A program made the translations under genes and the position numbers. The notes under the pieces were generated by a model that worked only from the letters and a program-made list of their open reading frames with translations, did no database searches and was not told the origin of the DNA. A stretch of 64,000 nt of DNA from Terriglobia bacterium (lineage in GTDB: Bacteria > Acidobacteriota > Terriglobia > Terriglobales > Acidobacteriaceae): assembly GCA_020073185.1 (NCBI GenBank), contig JAIQFT010000008.1:62001-126000 (forward strand), in the 5' to 3' direction. Below, one piece after another: positions 44,444 through 57,951 of the stretch; the first letter of the stretch is position 1; each line of letters opens with the position of its first letter.

Positions 44444-44536
44444 AGTGGTCCTGCCTCGCGCTGGCGGGCGTTCCAGCAGTACTATAGCAACTCCGAGCTG
44501 CCGTTTTTGCCGGTGGTAAAGAATCGAGGTCGGAGA

Positions 44537-45526
<990 letters not shown>

Positions 45527-45542
45527 TCTGAACACGCGATTC

Positions 45543-45632
45543 AGCCGCGTAGCGGCGAATGACAGTAGCCCGGCACCCCAGTGCTGGGACCGAACCTTGA
45601 TCAACACGAAGTCCCGCAGGGACGGCTTGAAC
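45543..45632. repeat. REP-type block between galE and the PLP gene
   Basis: Contains the hairpins gccgcgtagcggc, cccggcaccccagtgctggga and gtcccgcagggac followed by ggctt. These resemble block A at 17729 (cccggc...gccggg and gtcccgtagggac with ggct). It is a dispersed REP copy far from the RAYT gene. Confidence 0.7.
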
Positions 45633-47012
45633 TCAGCCCTTGCGCGCTCTGAGCAACGCTGAGTCGAACTCTCCGACCTTCGCCGCTTCCGCTTCCCAAA
45701 ACGCTTGCGACTTCATGCTCTCCAGATACGAATCGGAATACCCAAACTTGCTCCAGGTCTCCTGCTTGTAGCGGAACAGCCGCTCTTTCTGCTGGCGCGG
45801 ACGAACATCGAGAATGTCCGCCGGAGACCCGCCGCGGAGAATCGCGTCAAACGAATCACGCAACGCTGCTTCGGTGGCGAGCGGTTTGCGCTTCTCCAGG
45901 TCGGCGAGAACGGAAGGATAGCGGTCGAAGCCATCGGTCGCGATCGTCACCACGTTGTCCTGCGGGCCCAGCTTGAGGAACTTTGCCAAACGGATCGCGC
46001 CGATGATGTTGCACACGCCCGAAATGCCGAACACGCCCTCGAATGCGTGCAGCGAGCCTTCGCGTAGCCGCAGCAGCTTCTCCACGAACGCTTGCCGCCG
46101 TTGCAGCAACTCCAATCCGACCACGCAGTCATCATCATGGATCAGCATGACGTAATCGGTGGTCAGCACGTTGTGGATGAGCGTGACCATCTTGTCCCCA
46201 ATGCCCTCGATGCGATGCGTTCCGCGCCCGTTGTTAGACAGGGTCGAGCACTCGCGCGGCTCTGGCGCGCAGATCACCGCTTCGGGAAATTGTGCTTTGA
46301 TCTCGTCCCCCGCGGCCAGCGTTCCCGCCGAACCGGGCGCTGCGACGAAGGCTGCGACGCGTCCGTTGCCGTGCGCGCGCGCCGCTTCCACCGCGCTTGC
46401 GCCCGTGACATGACGATGGAAACGGTAATTCGGCAGCAGCTCGAATTGCGCCAGCACCTTGTTACGCGCGTCCTTCTTGTATTCCTCGGTGCGCTCCAGA
46501 ACCAGGATGACGTCGCTCTCCGACCCCGGCGTGAGATCGAGTTTGCCTCCGTATTGCCGGATTCGCTGGTAACGCTCGGCGCTCATCTGCTCCGGCATGA
46601 TGACGATGGCGGGATAACCTTTGAGCTTGGAGATGTACGCCACGCCGATGCCGAAGTTTCCGGTGGAAGGCCCGATGATGGTGTTCTCGCCCTGATGAAT
46701 CTCGCCCGCGAGTTCACCTTCCATCAGCGTCGCGTAGGCAGGCCCGACTTTGTGACTGCCCGAGGGAAACTCGCGTCCCACGAGCACGACGATGTTGGCT
46801 TCCACGCCCGTCAGTTCCTTCGGAAGCACAATGTGGCGGATGGAATTGTCCGGCGCGCGCCAGGTGATGTTGTACAGGTTGATCGGGTCGAGTTCGTTGG
46901 CGCGCGCGGCCAGCGCCCTCTGCCGTATGGATTGCGGCAGCGTTTCCGGATGCAGCATTTCGCTGTACGTGGGACCGAACCCGACTTCCGATTGCAGGCG
47001 AGGAGCTGGCAT
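45633..47012 (-). CDS. PLP-dependent cysteine-synthase-family enzyme
   Basis: 459 residues from the ATG at 47012, which has GGAGAAG at the correct spacing and shares a TGATG with the ssnA stop; an ATG at 47027 is also possible. Fold-type II features: the PLP Lys in GSHKVGPAYAT and the phosphate-binding loop GPSTGNFG. The family relates to cysteine synthase and threonine deaminase-type enzymes. In E. coli the corresponding cluster encodes YgeX (diaminopropionate ammonia-lyase), so a lyase acting on a diamino or ureido acid is plausible but not shown. It is the last gene of the operon. Confidence 0.8.
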   Translation of the reverse strand: MPAPRLQSEVGFGPTYSEMLHPETLPQSIRQRALAARANELDPINLYNITWRAPDNSIRHIVLPKELTGVEANIVVLVGREFPSGSHKVGPAYATLMEGELAGEIHQGENTIIGPSTGNFGIGVAYISKLKGYPAIVIMPEQMSAERYQRIRQYGGKLDLTPGSESDVILVLERTEEYKKDARNKVLAQFELLPNYRFHRHVTGASAVEAARAHGNGRVAAFVAAPGSAGTLAAGDEIKAQFPEAVICAPEPRECSTLSNNGRGTHRIEGIGDKMVTLIHNVLTTDYVMLIHDDDCVVGLELLQRRQAFVEKLLRLREGSLHAFEGVFGISGVCNIIGAIRLAKFLKLGPQDNVVTIATDGFDRYPSVLADLEKRKPLATEAALRDSFDAILRGGSPADILDVRPRQQKERLFRYKQETWSKFGYSDSYLESMKSQAFWEAEAAKVGEFDSALLRARKG

Positions 47013-48340
47013 CAGAATCTTCTCCATAATTCGCGCGCGCACGACGCGGCTTTTTCGGCCACGGCGCGCTCGTCCACGTTGACGAACTCGCGAGTGCGCA
47101 TGACGAAACGTCCGTTGACGATCAGGGAATCCACCGGCGCGTGCGCAATGCCGAACAGCGCGTGGCCGAAGATGTTGTCGCCGGTGAGCGGCGTGGGTGG
47201 AAAATAGTCGTAAAGCGCCAAGTCGGCGCGCGCGCCTTCTTCGATGCGACCGATCTCCATGCCGCAGATTTTCTTCGCAATCGTGCGGTTGTTCAGCAGC
47301 GCCAGCGCGTAGGCCTCGGCGTAGGCGACGCGGGGATCGCCGGCGCGCAGCTTCTGCACGTGGAACGCGGTCTTGAACTCGTCCCACATGCGGGGGCTGT
47401 AACCGTCGGAGCCCAGCCCGACCAGCACGCCGGCCTCGACCATCTCCAGCACGCGCGCGGCACCCACGGCGTTGTTGCAGTTGGACTGCGGATTGTGCAC
47501 GACGTTGATCTTGCGGCGCGCCAGCGCGGCGATGTCGGCGCCGCTGACATGAATACAATGCGCGGCCAGAGCGCGGTCGTCGAGCACGCCCGCGTCGTGC
47601 AGGCGGCGAACCGGCGATTTGCCGTACTTGCGCCGCGCGTCTTCGTTGTCGCTGCGGTCTTCCGAGACGTGCACGTGGAATCCCGTTTGCAGCGAGTCGT
47701 TGGCTTCAACGCAGCGCCGCAGCGTGCGCTCGCTCAAGGTGAACGAGGCATGCAGCCCGAAGCTGGCATTCACCAGCCCGTCCGATTTCCGCGCGCGCTC
47801 AATGAAGCGGATATTTTCGTCGAGACCTTCCTGGGCGTTCTTCGGGCCGTTGCGGTCGGTGGTCTCGTAGCAGAGCACGCCGCGCAATCCGACCTCGCGA
47901 AAGGCGCGCTCGATCACGTCGAGGCTGCCCGAAACTGCCGATGGGCTGGAATGATGGTCCACCAGCGTGCCGACGCCGCAGCGCGCCGAATCCATCACGC
48001 CCACCAGCGCGCCGGAATAAACATCCTGCTCGTTCAGCGCGCGGTCCAGACGCCACCAGAGCCGCTTCAGTATCTCGGGAAAGTTCTTCGGCGGCGTTCC
48101 GGGCAGCGCGATGCCGCGCGCCAGCGTGCTGTAGAGGTGGGTGTGGCAGTTGATGAGCGCGGGCATGAGCAGCCGCCCGCGAGCATCGAAGCGGCTGTTC
48201 TTGTCGGACGGTCCGCGGCCGAGGGCGGCCGCGCCACAGACTTCGCCAATGCTCCCGTCATCGCGCACCTCGACCGAGCCGCAGTCCAGCACGCGGTTGC
48301 GCGAATCGAAAGTGAGGATGCGGGCGTTTTCGATGATCAT
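47012..48340 (-). CDS. ssnA: SsnA-family aminohydrolase
   Basis: 442 residues. A near match to E. coli SsnA: NCHTHLYSTLARG holds the metal HxH, LKRLWWRLDRALNE and LVDHHSSP are clade signatures, and HVHVSEDRSD plus a C-terminal GSDGYSPRMWD give the other metal ligands. These are chlorohydrolase/deaminase-type amidohydrolases. It overlaps arcC by ATGA upstream and the PLP gene by TGATG downstream. The substrate in the purine pathway is not set by sequence. Confidence 0.92.
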   Translation of the reverse strand: MIIENARILTFDSRNRVLDCGSVEVRDDGSIGEVCGAAALGRGPSDKNSRFDARGRLLMPALINCHTHLYSTLARGIALPGTPPKNFPEILKRLWWRLDRALNEQDVYSGALVGVMDSARCGVGTLVDHHSSPSAVSGSLDVIERAFREVGLRGVLCYETTDRNGPKNAQEGLDENIRFIERARKSDGLVNASFGLHASFTLSERTLRRCVEANDSLQTGFHVHVSEDRSDNEDARRKYGKSPVRRLHDAGVLDDRALAAHCIHVSGADIAALARRKINVVHNPQSNCNNAVGAARVLEMVEAGVLVGLGSDGYSPRMWDEFKTAFHVQKLRAGDPRVAYAEAYALALLNNRTIAKKICGMEIGRIEEGARADLALYDYFPPTPLTGDNIFGHALFGIAHAPVDSLIVNGRFVMRTREFVNVDERAVAEKAASCARELWRRF

Positions 48341-49314
48341 GTCGCGTTAAAGGCGAGCGCGCGGTTTCCCCAAGCCGCAACGATGCGCGTTCCGGCGTTG
48401 CCCTCCACTGCTTCGGCAACTTTCTCCGTCGAGGTAATGATGCACTCTTCGCCGCCGTTCTCGATGAAATCAATCGCTGCCTCGATCTTCGGCCCCATCG
48501 AGCCGGCAGGAAATTCACCGGCTTCCAGATAGCGCCGCGCGCACTCGATGGTGATGTTGGAAAGCCATTGCTGCTGCGGCTGGTGATAGGCGATGGCGAC
48601 CTGGTCCACCGAGGTGACGATGATGAGCTTGTGCGCGCGCACCTGCTTGGCGAGCAGGCAGGAGGCAAAATCCTTGTCAATGACGCCTTCCACGCCCACC
48701 AGCTTGGGGCCGTCCCAGGCGACCGGAATGCCTCCACCGCCGCAGGCGATGACCACCACTTCGGCTGCCAGCATCGCGGCGATGGAATCTTTTTCCAGGA
48801 TGTCGAGCGGGCGCGGCGAAGGCACGACGCGCCGCCAGCGTCCCGGCTCGATCTCCTTCATGCGCCAGTGCGGCTTCTCGCGTTTCAGCTTCTCCAGGTC
48901 TTCGCTGGAATAGAAAGACCCAACCGGCTTTGACGGATGCTCGAAATCCGGATCGTTGCGGTCCACCACAACCTGCGTGATCACCGTGGCGCACTCGCGT
49001 CGAACGCCCTCGCGCCTGAACATTTCATCGGCCACGCGCTGGATCATGTAGCCCATGCCGCCCTGCGAGTCCGACACGCAGGTGTCCAGCGGCAGCGGCG
49101 GCACGCGGCGCTCGCCTTCCTCGGAGCGAATCAGTATGTTGCCGATCTGCGGGCCGTTCCCGTGCGTGATGACGATGCGGCGGTCGCTGCGGAACAGCGG
49201 CACCAGGTGTTCCAGCGTTTCCGCGGTGTGCGCGAACTGCTGGGGAATGGTACCGCGCTCACCAGGACGCGTGATGGCATTGCCTCCGAGCGCGATAACG
49301 AGTGTCTCGATCAT
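48337..49314 (-). CDS. arcC: Carbamate kinase
   Basis: 325 residues. THGNGPQIG, SQGGMGYM and ACGGGGIPV are carbamate-kinase signatures. The enzyme makes ATP from carbamoyl phosphate. It corresponds to YqeA in the E. coli cluster. Coupled by ATGA at both ends: start overlaps the ygeW stop, stop overlaps the ssnA start. Confidence 0.94.
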   Translation of the reverse strand: MIETLVIALGGNAITRPGERGTIPQQFAHTAETLEHLVPLFRSDRRIVITHGNGPQIGNILIRSEEGERRVPPLPLDTCVSDSQGGMGYMIQRVADEMFRREGVRRECATVITQVVVDRNDPDFEHPSKPVGSFYSSEDLEKLKREKPHWRMKEIEPGRWRRVVPSPRPLDILEKDSIAAMLAAEVVVIACGGGGIPVAWDGPKLVGVEGVIDKDFASCLLAKQVRAHKLIIVTSVDQVAIAYHQPQQQWLSNITIECARRYLEAGEFPAGSMGPKIEAAIDFIENGGEECIITSTEKVAEAVEGNAGTRIVAAWGNRALAFNAT

Positions 49315-50378
49315 GCGCGTGCGGCCCCGGCCGGCTCCTCTTCATACTCGATTTCCTGCTCCGCCATGGTGAGCGCCATGATCGCCTTGCAGGTGTGCAG
49401 GCGGTTTTCGGCCTCGTCATAGACAACCGACTGCGGCCCATCAATCACTTCGTCGGTGACCTCGTTGCCGCGATCGGCGGGCAATGGGTGCATATAGAGC
49501 GCATCGGGCTTGGCGAGCCGGAGCCGGTTGGCGTCGCAGATCCAGTGCTTGTACTGCGTCGCGATGCGCAGCGATTCCTGCGGATTCTGGCCCATGGTGT
49601 CGAGGCAGCCCCAACTTTTGGGGATGACGACGTCGGCGTGGCGGAAAGCGTCATCCATGCTGTTGACGACTTCGAACCTGGCGCCGCAGCGCTGCGCGTT
49701 GTCGCGCGCCGCTTTCATCGTCTCCGGCATAAGGAAATATACCGGCGGATGGGCGAGCGTGACGTCAATTCCGAAGCGCGGCAACAGCATGATCAGGCCT
49801 TGCGGAACCGACAGCGGCTTGGCGTAGCTGGGCGCGTACGCCCACGAGACCGCGACCTTCAGCCCGCGCAGGCTGCGTCCGCGTTTTTCGCGCATGGTCA
49901 TCAGGTCCGCCAAGGTTTGGCAGGGATGATCGACGTCGCATTGCATGTTGATGACGGGCACGCCTGCCCAGCGCGCGACTTCTCGCATGTAGGCGTTGCC
50001 TTCGCCGGGAATGAGGTCGTGACGGATGGCGATGCCATGGCCGTAGCGCGAGAGAATGATGCCCGTGTCTTTGGGACTTTCGCCGTGCGAGACCTGCATG
50101 ACGTCGGCGGTGAGGAAGTGCGCGTGCCCGCCGAGCTGCGTGATACCGGCTTCAAACGAGTTGCGCGTGCGCGTGGACTTGTCGAAGAACATCAGAAAGA
50201 TGGTCTGATCGGGCAGATAGCGGTGCGGAATGCGGCTCTTGAACTTGCGCTTGAGATCGGAGGAGACGGCAAGCAGGGTCTCGATTTGCGCGTCCGACCA
50301 TTCTTCGGTGGTGATGTAGTCCTTACCCTTGAACAGCGCCTTCTTGAGCAAGCGTGGCTCCCCTGAGTGCCGCAGCAT
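49311..50378 (-). CDS. ygeW: YgeW-type carbamoyltransferase
   Basis: 355 residues. The carbamoyl-phosphate motif STRTR (FFDKSTRTRNSFEAG), HPCQTLAD and the long WAYAPSYAKPLSVPQG segment identify the YgeW clade rather than ATCase or OTCase. It releases carbamoyl phosphate from a ureido substrate or forms one. Its ATG at 50378 lies inside the last 56 bases of ygfK, an overlap longer than the others in the operon. Confidence 0.93.
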   Translation of the reverse strand: MLRHSGEPRLLKKALFKGKDYITTEEWSDAQIETLLAVSSDLKRKFKSRIPHRYLPDQTIFLMFFDKSTRTRNSFEAGITQLGGHAHFLTADVMQVSHGESPKDTGIILSRYGHGIAIRHDLIPGEGNAYMREVARWAGVPVINMQCDVDHPCQTLADLMTMREKRGRSLRGLKVAVSWAYAPSYAKPLSVPQGLIMLLPRFGIDVTLAHPPVYFLMPETMKAARDNAQRCGARFEVVNSMDDAFRHADVVIPKSWGCLDTMGQNPQESLRIATQYKHWICDANRLRLAKPDALYMHPLPADRGNEVTDEVIDGPQSVVYDEAENRLHTCKAIMALTMAEQEIEYEEEPAGAARA

Positions 50379-52542
50379 TCGCGTAATGCGCGCGGCCTGG
50401 ATTGGAAACTGCGTCCATCAAGAACTTGAGCTGGAAATACGCCAGCATGTCCACGGTATGCGGCGCGGCAACCCCCGGTTTCAGCGACCAAGTCACAACC
50501 GTGTGGTCGGTGGTTTTGATTTGCATTTCGGCGCTGCCGTTGTCGAAGCGCGCGTTCACCTGGTCCGGCCCGCAGGTCAGCTTGTATGACTTGCCGGCGA
50601 TCGTGCCGTGGATGGTGGTGCCGGCGGCGCCGAACTCGAGCCAGAAGCCGTTGCGCCCGGCGTATTTTTCGTACGACTCGGCGCTGCCGAAGAAACGCGG
50701 CTTCTCGATCTGCGGGCCGCCGTCTTCGGGGCAGAAGACGTCGCAGTTGCCGCAGTCATTGCAGGCGTCGGCGTAGTTGGCGAGCTGGTGCACGCGCGCG
50801 ACTTTGAAAACGCCGCCGGCAATCGGGCGCGCTTCACCGGTCGGCAGCAGCTCGTAATTGTGGTAGGCGATTTCCGCCGCTTCGTTTTCGTAAACAAAGT
50901 TGGCGTCATTGGGGCAGACGGGCACGCATTTATCGCAACTGATGCAGTCGTAGAGCCAGAGCTTGGAGCCGATCTTGCGTGGCGCCGCCTTGTTTTTCTC
51001 CCAGCGATAGCGCGGGTCGGCGGTAGTGGCGTCCACGATCCCCGGCGTGTTGAGCACGCCCGCGGCCTCGACCAGCGCGCCCTCCAGCACGGTCAACTCG
51101 TCCTGCAGCGCATCGGCGAGCGCGGGCGACGGAATGCGCCCGGACCTGAGTTCGCGCTGCAAGCCGGCACAGGCTTCATGCAACGCCGCGCCGGGGGTTG
51201 CGAGCCAGGCCTTCATCCGCGAGGCGACGATTTCGGTGATCGCGGACGCAGGAAAGCGCTGCGCAAGTGCCGCGACGACGGAGTCGATTGCAGCTTCGCC
51301 CTGTCCGGCATAGCGGACGACGAAGTCGTGAATCCGTGGCGCGCCGAGCTCTCGCATCCTGGCGCCGAGGTTCTCCAGATACTTGGGCAGGCGCGCGTAG
51401 CCTCCCGGACGCAGCAGGTCGGTGCAGGTGGTGACGGGCACGAAGTTCATCGCCACGGCATTGCAGACGTTGTGCTGGTCGAGCCCGGCGGAAAACGAGA
51501 TGGGAAACGCGCCGCCCATGTGCTCGCGAAATTTCTTCACCAGGTTCAGGGTGATCACGTGCAGCGGCGGGCCCGACATGTACATGACTTCGTCGCTGAA
51601 CATGCGCCGATGGTTTTTTACCACCAGCGTGTTGCTAAATTTGACGGCCAGGCGCTTGCCGCGGGAGCGCGCCACGCCGGCCAGGCGCGGCAGCATGGTG
51701 AGTGCGTCGCAGAATTGCAGGTCGTGCTCGAAGGCGTCGGCGGCAACCTGGATATCGCCATAGCCGAGCACGTCATGCAGCAGGTATCGCACCTGCTCGA
51801 AGCCAAGCAGCGTCGGGTTGAGCTTGACGCAGACGTGCACGTCCATCTCGGTGAGCAGGAAGGTGACGATGCCCTCGATCTCGTGCGCCGGGCAGCCGTG
51901 GAAGGTGGAGAGCGTGATGGTATCGCTGACGCGCGTGGGAAAGTCGAGGTCGCGGTATCGCGCCCACGGGCCGGTGAGCGTGGCGCGCAGCTCGTCAATG
52001 ATGGCGCGCGCATCCTTCATGCTCTCGATCCACTGGCGCACGCGCGGCGAGCGGATGCCCTCCAGGCTGTAGCCCACGCTCATGTCGTAAATCGTATCGG
52101 TGAACGGCCCGGCAAATTCGTCGCCCAGCAGCCGCGAGGCTTTCAGAATCTCGATGAACATCATTGCCGCGACGTACTCGCGCAGCGACTGCTCCAGCTT
52201 CAGCTCCTGCGACCACTCGACGTTGTACCCGACGTTGGTGGCGTCAATGCAGGGACGCGGGATCTTGAGCTCGTCCATGATCTGCACCGTCTTGAGCTCG
52301 ATAATGCGCGAGCCGGCAAGCCAGGAGAGAACGATGTTCTGCACGAGTTGGTCGTGCGGCCCGGCGGCGGGACCGACGGGATTGGCGGCGCACCGGCCGT
52401 GGAAGGTGACCGAGGTGTCCACGCCGGCAACGCCGCGATAGAACTTTGCTTTCGGCAGGTCGAAGATTTTCCCCTCGCGCGCATATTCCAGAAAGGCGCG
52501 CGTGAGCTGCAGCGGAAGCGGGATGGGGATCAACTCGGACAT
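50323..52542 (-). CDS. ygfK: YgfK-type iron-sulfur flavoenzyme, shortened
   Basis: 739 residues, against about 1,030 in E. coli YgfK. The N-terminal DHOD-like TIM barrel (about 1-500) keeps FHGRCAANP and CAPE-like patterns, and two 4Fe-4S motifs follow (CISCDKCVPVCP about 540; CGNCDVFCPEDGGPQ about 620). The C-terminal beta region ends soon after; no GxGxxG NAD(P)/FAD domain of the glutamate-synthase small-chain type is seen. It may therefore need another electron partner. The start ATG at 52542 is clear. Confidence 0.88.
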   Translation of the reverse strand: MSELIPIPLPLQLTRAFLEYAREGKIFDLPKAKFYRGVAGVDTSVTFHGRCAANPVGPAAGPHDQLVQNIVLSWLAGSRIIELKTVQIMDELKIPRPCIDATNVGYNVEWSQELKLEQSLREYVAAMMFIEILKASRLLGDEFAGPFTDTIYDMSVGYSLEGIRSPRVRQWIESMKDARAIIDELRATLTGPWARYRDLDFPTRVSDTITLSTFHGCPAHEIEGIVTFLLTEMDVHVCVKLNPTLLGFEQVRYLLHDVLGYGDIQVAADAFEHDLQFCDALTMLPRLAGVARSRGKRLAVKFSNTLVVKNHRRMFSDEVMYMSGPPLHVITLNLVKKFREHMGGAFPISFSAGLDQHNVCNAVAMNFVPVTTCTDLLRPGGYARLPKYLENLGARMRELGAPRIHDFVVRYAGQGEAAIDSVVAALAQRFPASAITEIVASRMKAWLATPGAALHEACAGLQRELRSGRIPSPALADALQDELTVLEGALVEAAGVLNTPGIVDATTADPRYRWEKNKAAPRKIGSKLWLYDCISCDKCVPVCPNDANFVYENEAAEIAYHNYELLPTGEARPIAGGVFKVARVHQLANYADACNDCGNCDVFCPEDGGPQIEKPRFFGSAESYEKYAGRNGFWLEFGAAGTTIHGTIAGKSYKLTCGPDQVNARFDNGSAEMQIKTTDHTVVTWSLKPGVAAPHTVDMLAYFQLKFLMDAVSNPGRAHYANAAALRGATLAQEGAVQG

Positions 52543-52579
52543 TTGCTTCGTCGTTAGTTGCGCATTTTCGGGGCTTGGG

Positions 52580-52655
52580 CCCCTGGCCTACCGCAGCGGC
52601 TAAAGCCGTGCATCGCTTACCGTTTCGGCACGACTAAAGTCGTGCCCTGATACAT
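52580..52655. repeat. REP-like stem pair between ygfK and ygeY
   Basis: gcggctaaagccg (about 52597) and ggcacgactaaagtcgtgcc (about 52626-52645), each a tight hairpin. The same two stems recur beyond the other end of ygeY at 54020-54090. Confidence 0.75.
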
Positions 52656-52672
52656 GCGACTTTGCCGACTTG

Positions 52673-53923
52673 TTACTGGGCCCCGGCTTTGGCCAACTGC
52701 TCGCGCTCCAGCGTGTGCGCGAACACCAGCGGAAACGCGGCGTAGAACTGCGCGGCCTGCACCAGGTGGTCAATGGCGACGCGCTCGGTGACGGCGTGCG
52801 CGTCCACCTCGTTGCCGGGGCCGAAACCGACCGTAGGCACGCCGCAGATTCCCATCGAGCCCACCCCGTTGGTGCTGAACGTCCACTTGTCCACCACGGG
52901 CGCGCGGCCATGGAGCGCGCGGTAGGTTTCCACCGCCGACTGCACCAGCGGATGATCTTCGTCGACCACCCACGTCGGGTAGTACTTCTCCATCGGATAG
53001 ACGAGCCCGGTGTAGCTGGGGACTTCGTAATTCAGGATTTCGATCTCGGCATCGCGCGCGCCGGACAATGCACGCACTTCCGCAACCGCGCTTTCCTTCG
53101 TGTCGCCGGTTGTCAATCGCCGGTCGAGGTGAATCGAACACGATCCCGGCACCGCGCACAGCGACGGCGACAGCGAGCGGATCTGCGTCACCGTGATGGT
53201 GCCCTTGCCGAGAAACTTGTCGTCACGCAGGCGCGTGTTCAGTTGCTCGATTTCGCGCAGCAGCGTGGTCATCTTGTAGATCGGGTTGTCGCCGCGCTCG
53301 GGCGCGCTGGCATGGCAGGAGCGCCCGCGGATGTGGACCTCGATCTCCATGCGCCCGCGCTGGCCGCGATGCACCTGCAGGTTCGTGGGTTCGGTGATCA
53401 GCACGCAGTCGGGCTTGATGCCGTCTTCGCGCAGGATGTAGAGCCACGCCAGGCCGTCGCAATCTTCTTCCTGCACGCTGCCGACACACCACAAGGTGTA
53501 GTCGCCGCCGAGGCCAAGGTCCTTGATCAACTTGGCGCCGTACACCATGCTGGCCATCCCACAGCGCTGGTCGCAGGCGCCGCGCCCGTAAACGTAACCG
53601 TCCTCGACCTTGCCCCGGTACGGGTCCCACTTCCATTCCTTGAGGTCGCCGACGCCGACCGTGTCGGTGTGCGAGTCCATCATGATGATGCGCTTGCCCG
53701 AGCCGATGCGGCCGAGGATGTTGCCCATCTTGTCGATACGGATTTCGTCGAAGCCGGCGTGTTCCATTTCCTGCTTGATGCGCTGGATGACCGAGCCTTC
53801 CTGCGAGCTTTCGGCGGGAATGGCAATCAGGTCGCGCAGGAAGCGGACCATGGACTGTTCGTATTTCTTTGCGCCGTCGGCGATGGCGGCGCGCTGCTGG
53901 CGAAGAGTATCGAGTGGGCTCAT
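52673..53923 (-). CDS. ygeY: YgeY-type M20 peptidase
   Basis: 416 residues. Zinc-ligand segments SHTDTVG and GRGACDQR, and the catalytic VQEEDCDG, are present, and the region KWTFSTNGVGSMG is nearly as in E. coli YgeY. M20 enzymes cleave amide bonds of amino-acid derivatives. It lies between xdhD and ygfK, and both its flanks carry the same REP-like hairpins in the same orientation. Confidence 0.92.
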   Translation of the reverse strand: MSPLDTLRQQRAAIADGAKKYEQSMVRFLRDLIAIPAESSQEGSVIQRIKQEMEHAGFDEIRIDKMGNILGRIGSGKRIIMMDSHTDTVGVGDLKEWKWDPYRGKVEDGYVYGRGACDQRCGMASMVYGAKLIKDLGLGGDYTLWCVGSVQEEDCDGLAWLYILREDGIKPDCVLITEPTNLQVHRGQRGRMEIEVHIRGRSCHASAPERGDNPIYKMTTLLREIEQLNTRLRDDKFLGKGTITVTQIRSLSPSLCAVPGSCSIHLDRRLTTGDTKESAVAEVRALSGARDAEIEILNYEVPSYTGLVYPMEKYYPTWVVDEDHPLVQSAVETYRALHGRAPVVDKWTFSTNGVGSMGICGVPTVGFGPGNEVDAHAVTERVAIDHLVQAAQFYAAFPLVFAHTLEREQLAKAGAQ

Positions 53924-53997
53924 GATGTTGTCTATATCGTGATCTCGTGATCCACGTATCAGGGCACGGCAATAACCGTGTCGATTAGGATTTCCTC

Positions 53998-54096
53998 CTC
54001 CGCAGGGCTTCAGCCCCTGCGATTTCAGCGGCTAAAGCCGCCCCCCATTGCGACCTCATGCGGCACGACTGAAGTCGTGCCCTGCTACACGCTGCC
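53998..54096. repeat. REP-like stems between xdhD and ygeY
   Basis: gcagggcttcagcccctgc (54002-54020), cggctaaagccgcc (about 54031) and ggcacgactgaagtcgtgcc (54061-54080) form three hairpins. They are direct, not inverted, relatives of those at 52580-52655, and end one base before the xdhD stop. Confidence 0.78.
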
Positions 54097-54097
54097 A

Positions 54098-56985
<2,888 letters not shown>

Positions 56986-56989
<4 letters not shown>

Positions 56990-57849
56990 AGCGCGCACCC
57001 CGCTTGCTGGGCGCACTCGCGCAGCGCCCGGCGCGCCAGCACCCGGCTGAGTTCGCGGCGATACTCGGCCGGCGCGCGCTGGTCGGTGATGGGCTGCACT
57101 TCGCGCGCGACCGATTCCGCCGCGCGTTCGATCAGGTCGGCGGTGATCGCCTGGCCGGCCAGCAGCGCTTCCGCCTTCTCCGCCCGCATCGGCGCGGGGG
57201 CAACGGCGCCGAGGGCCATGCGCGCCCATGCGCAGGTGCCGTCTTTCGCAATACCCAGTCCGGCGGCCGCGTTGACAATCGCGATGTCGGTTTCCGTGCG
57301 CCCGAATTTCTGGAACGACCACCCGGCGCGACCTTTGCATTTGGGGACGAAGATCTGCACCAACAGTCCGCCGTTGATGCGCCGCTTCTGCGGCAGGGCG
57401 AAGAACTCGCACAGCGTTATGCGGCGGCGGCCCGTGTCGGTTTGCAATACCACCATGGCGTCCATGGCGAGCAGCGGCGTCGCGGTGTCGGCGGCCGGCG
57501 ACCCGTTGGCGAGATTGCCGCCCACGGTTGCCACGTTGCGAATCTGGATAGACCCGCAGGTTGCGGCGGCGCGGGCGAGAATGCCGCCGGCGATTCCGCG
57601 CACGATCGTAGACTGTTCGAGCGCCGCCATCGTGCACGCGGCGCCGATGTCGCAGCCGTTCGGATCGCGGCGGATGTAGTCGAGGCCGAGATGCGCGACG
57701 CCCACCAGAAAGCGGATGGAGCGGTCGCGCAGCAGGGCCAGATCGGTGCCGCCGGCAACCACCCGGCCCCGGCCCTTGCCGCCGTGCAACAGGCGCACCG
57801 CCTCACGGACGCTGGTCGGCTGATAGAAGGCTTGGATGTGGTCGAACAC
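56986..57849 (-). CDS. ygfM: YgfM-type FAD-binding subunit of the Mo-hydroxylase
   Basis: 287 residues from the GTG at 57849, preceded by GGAG six bases upstream. FAD-pyrophosphate motifs GGTDLAL and TVGGNLANGSPAAD are clear. It passes electrons from the molybdenum hydroxylase. The upstream frame to 57951 lacks a ribosome site. A possible internal promoter lies at 57923-57951. Confidence 0.9.
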
Positions 57850-57922
57850 TGCGTTCTCCAGTCTCCGCGTGAGGGGGACACGGGCGAGAACTGCAAAAAA
57901 TGGCCAGCCAGGACAAATATTT

Positions 57923-57951
57923 AATATATCAAAGCAGCGAAGGGTGGCCAA
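57923..57951 (-). promoter_or_regulatory. Possible internal promoter ahead of ygfM
   Basis: On the minus strand TTGGCC (57951-57946) and TATATT (57928-57923) are 17 bases apart, within the end of the upstream deaminase gene. The AT-rich stretch is unusual in this operon. It is a weak match only. Confidence 0.3.

Noticed and set aside
47013-47558. Upstream extension of the PLP enzyme frame into ssnA
   Set aside because: The extended part is an out-of-frame reading of ssnA; two good ATGs lie at 47012-47027.
56990-57637. Upstream extension of xdhD into ygfM
   Set aside because: It is an alternative frame of ygfM; the ATGA overlap at 56989 is a natural start.
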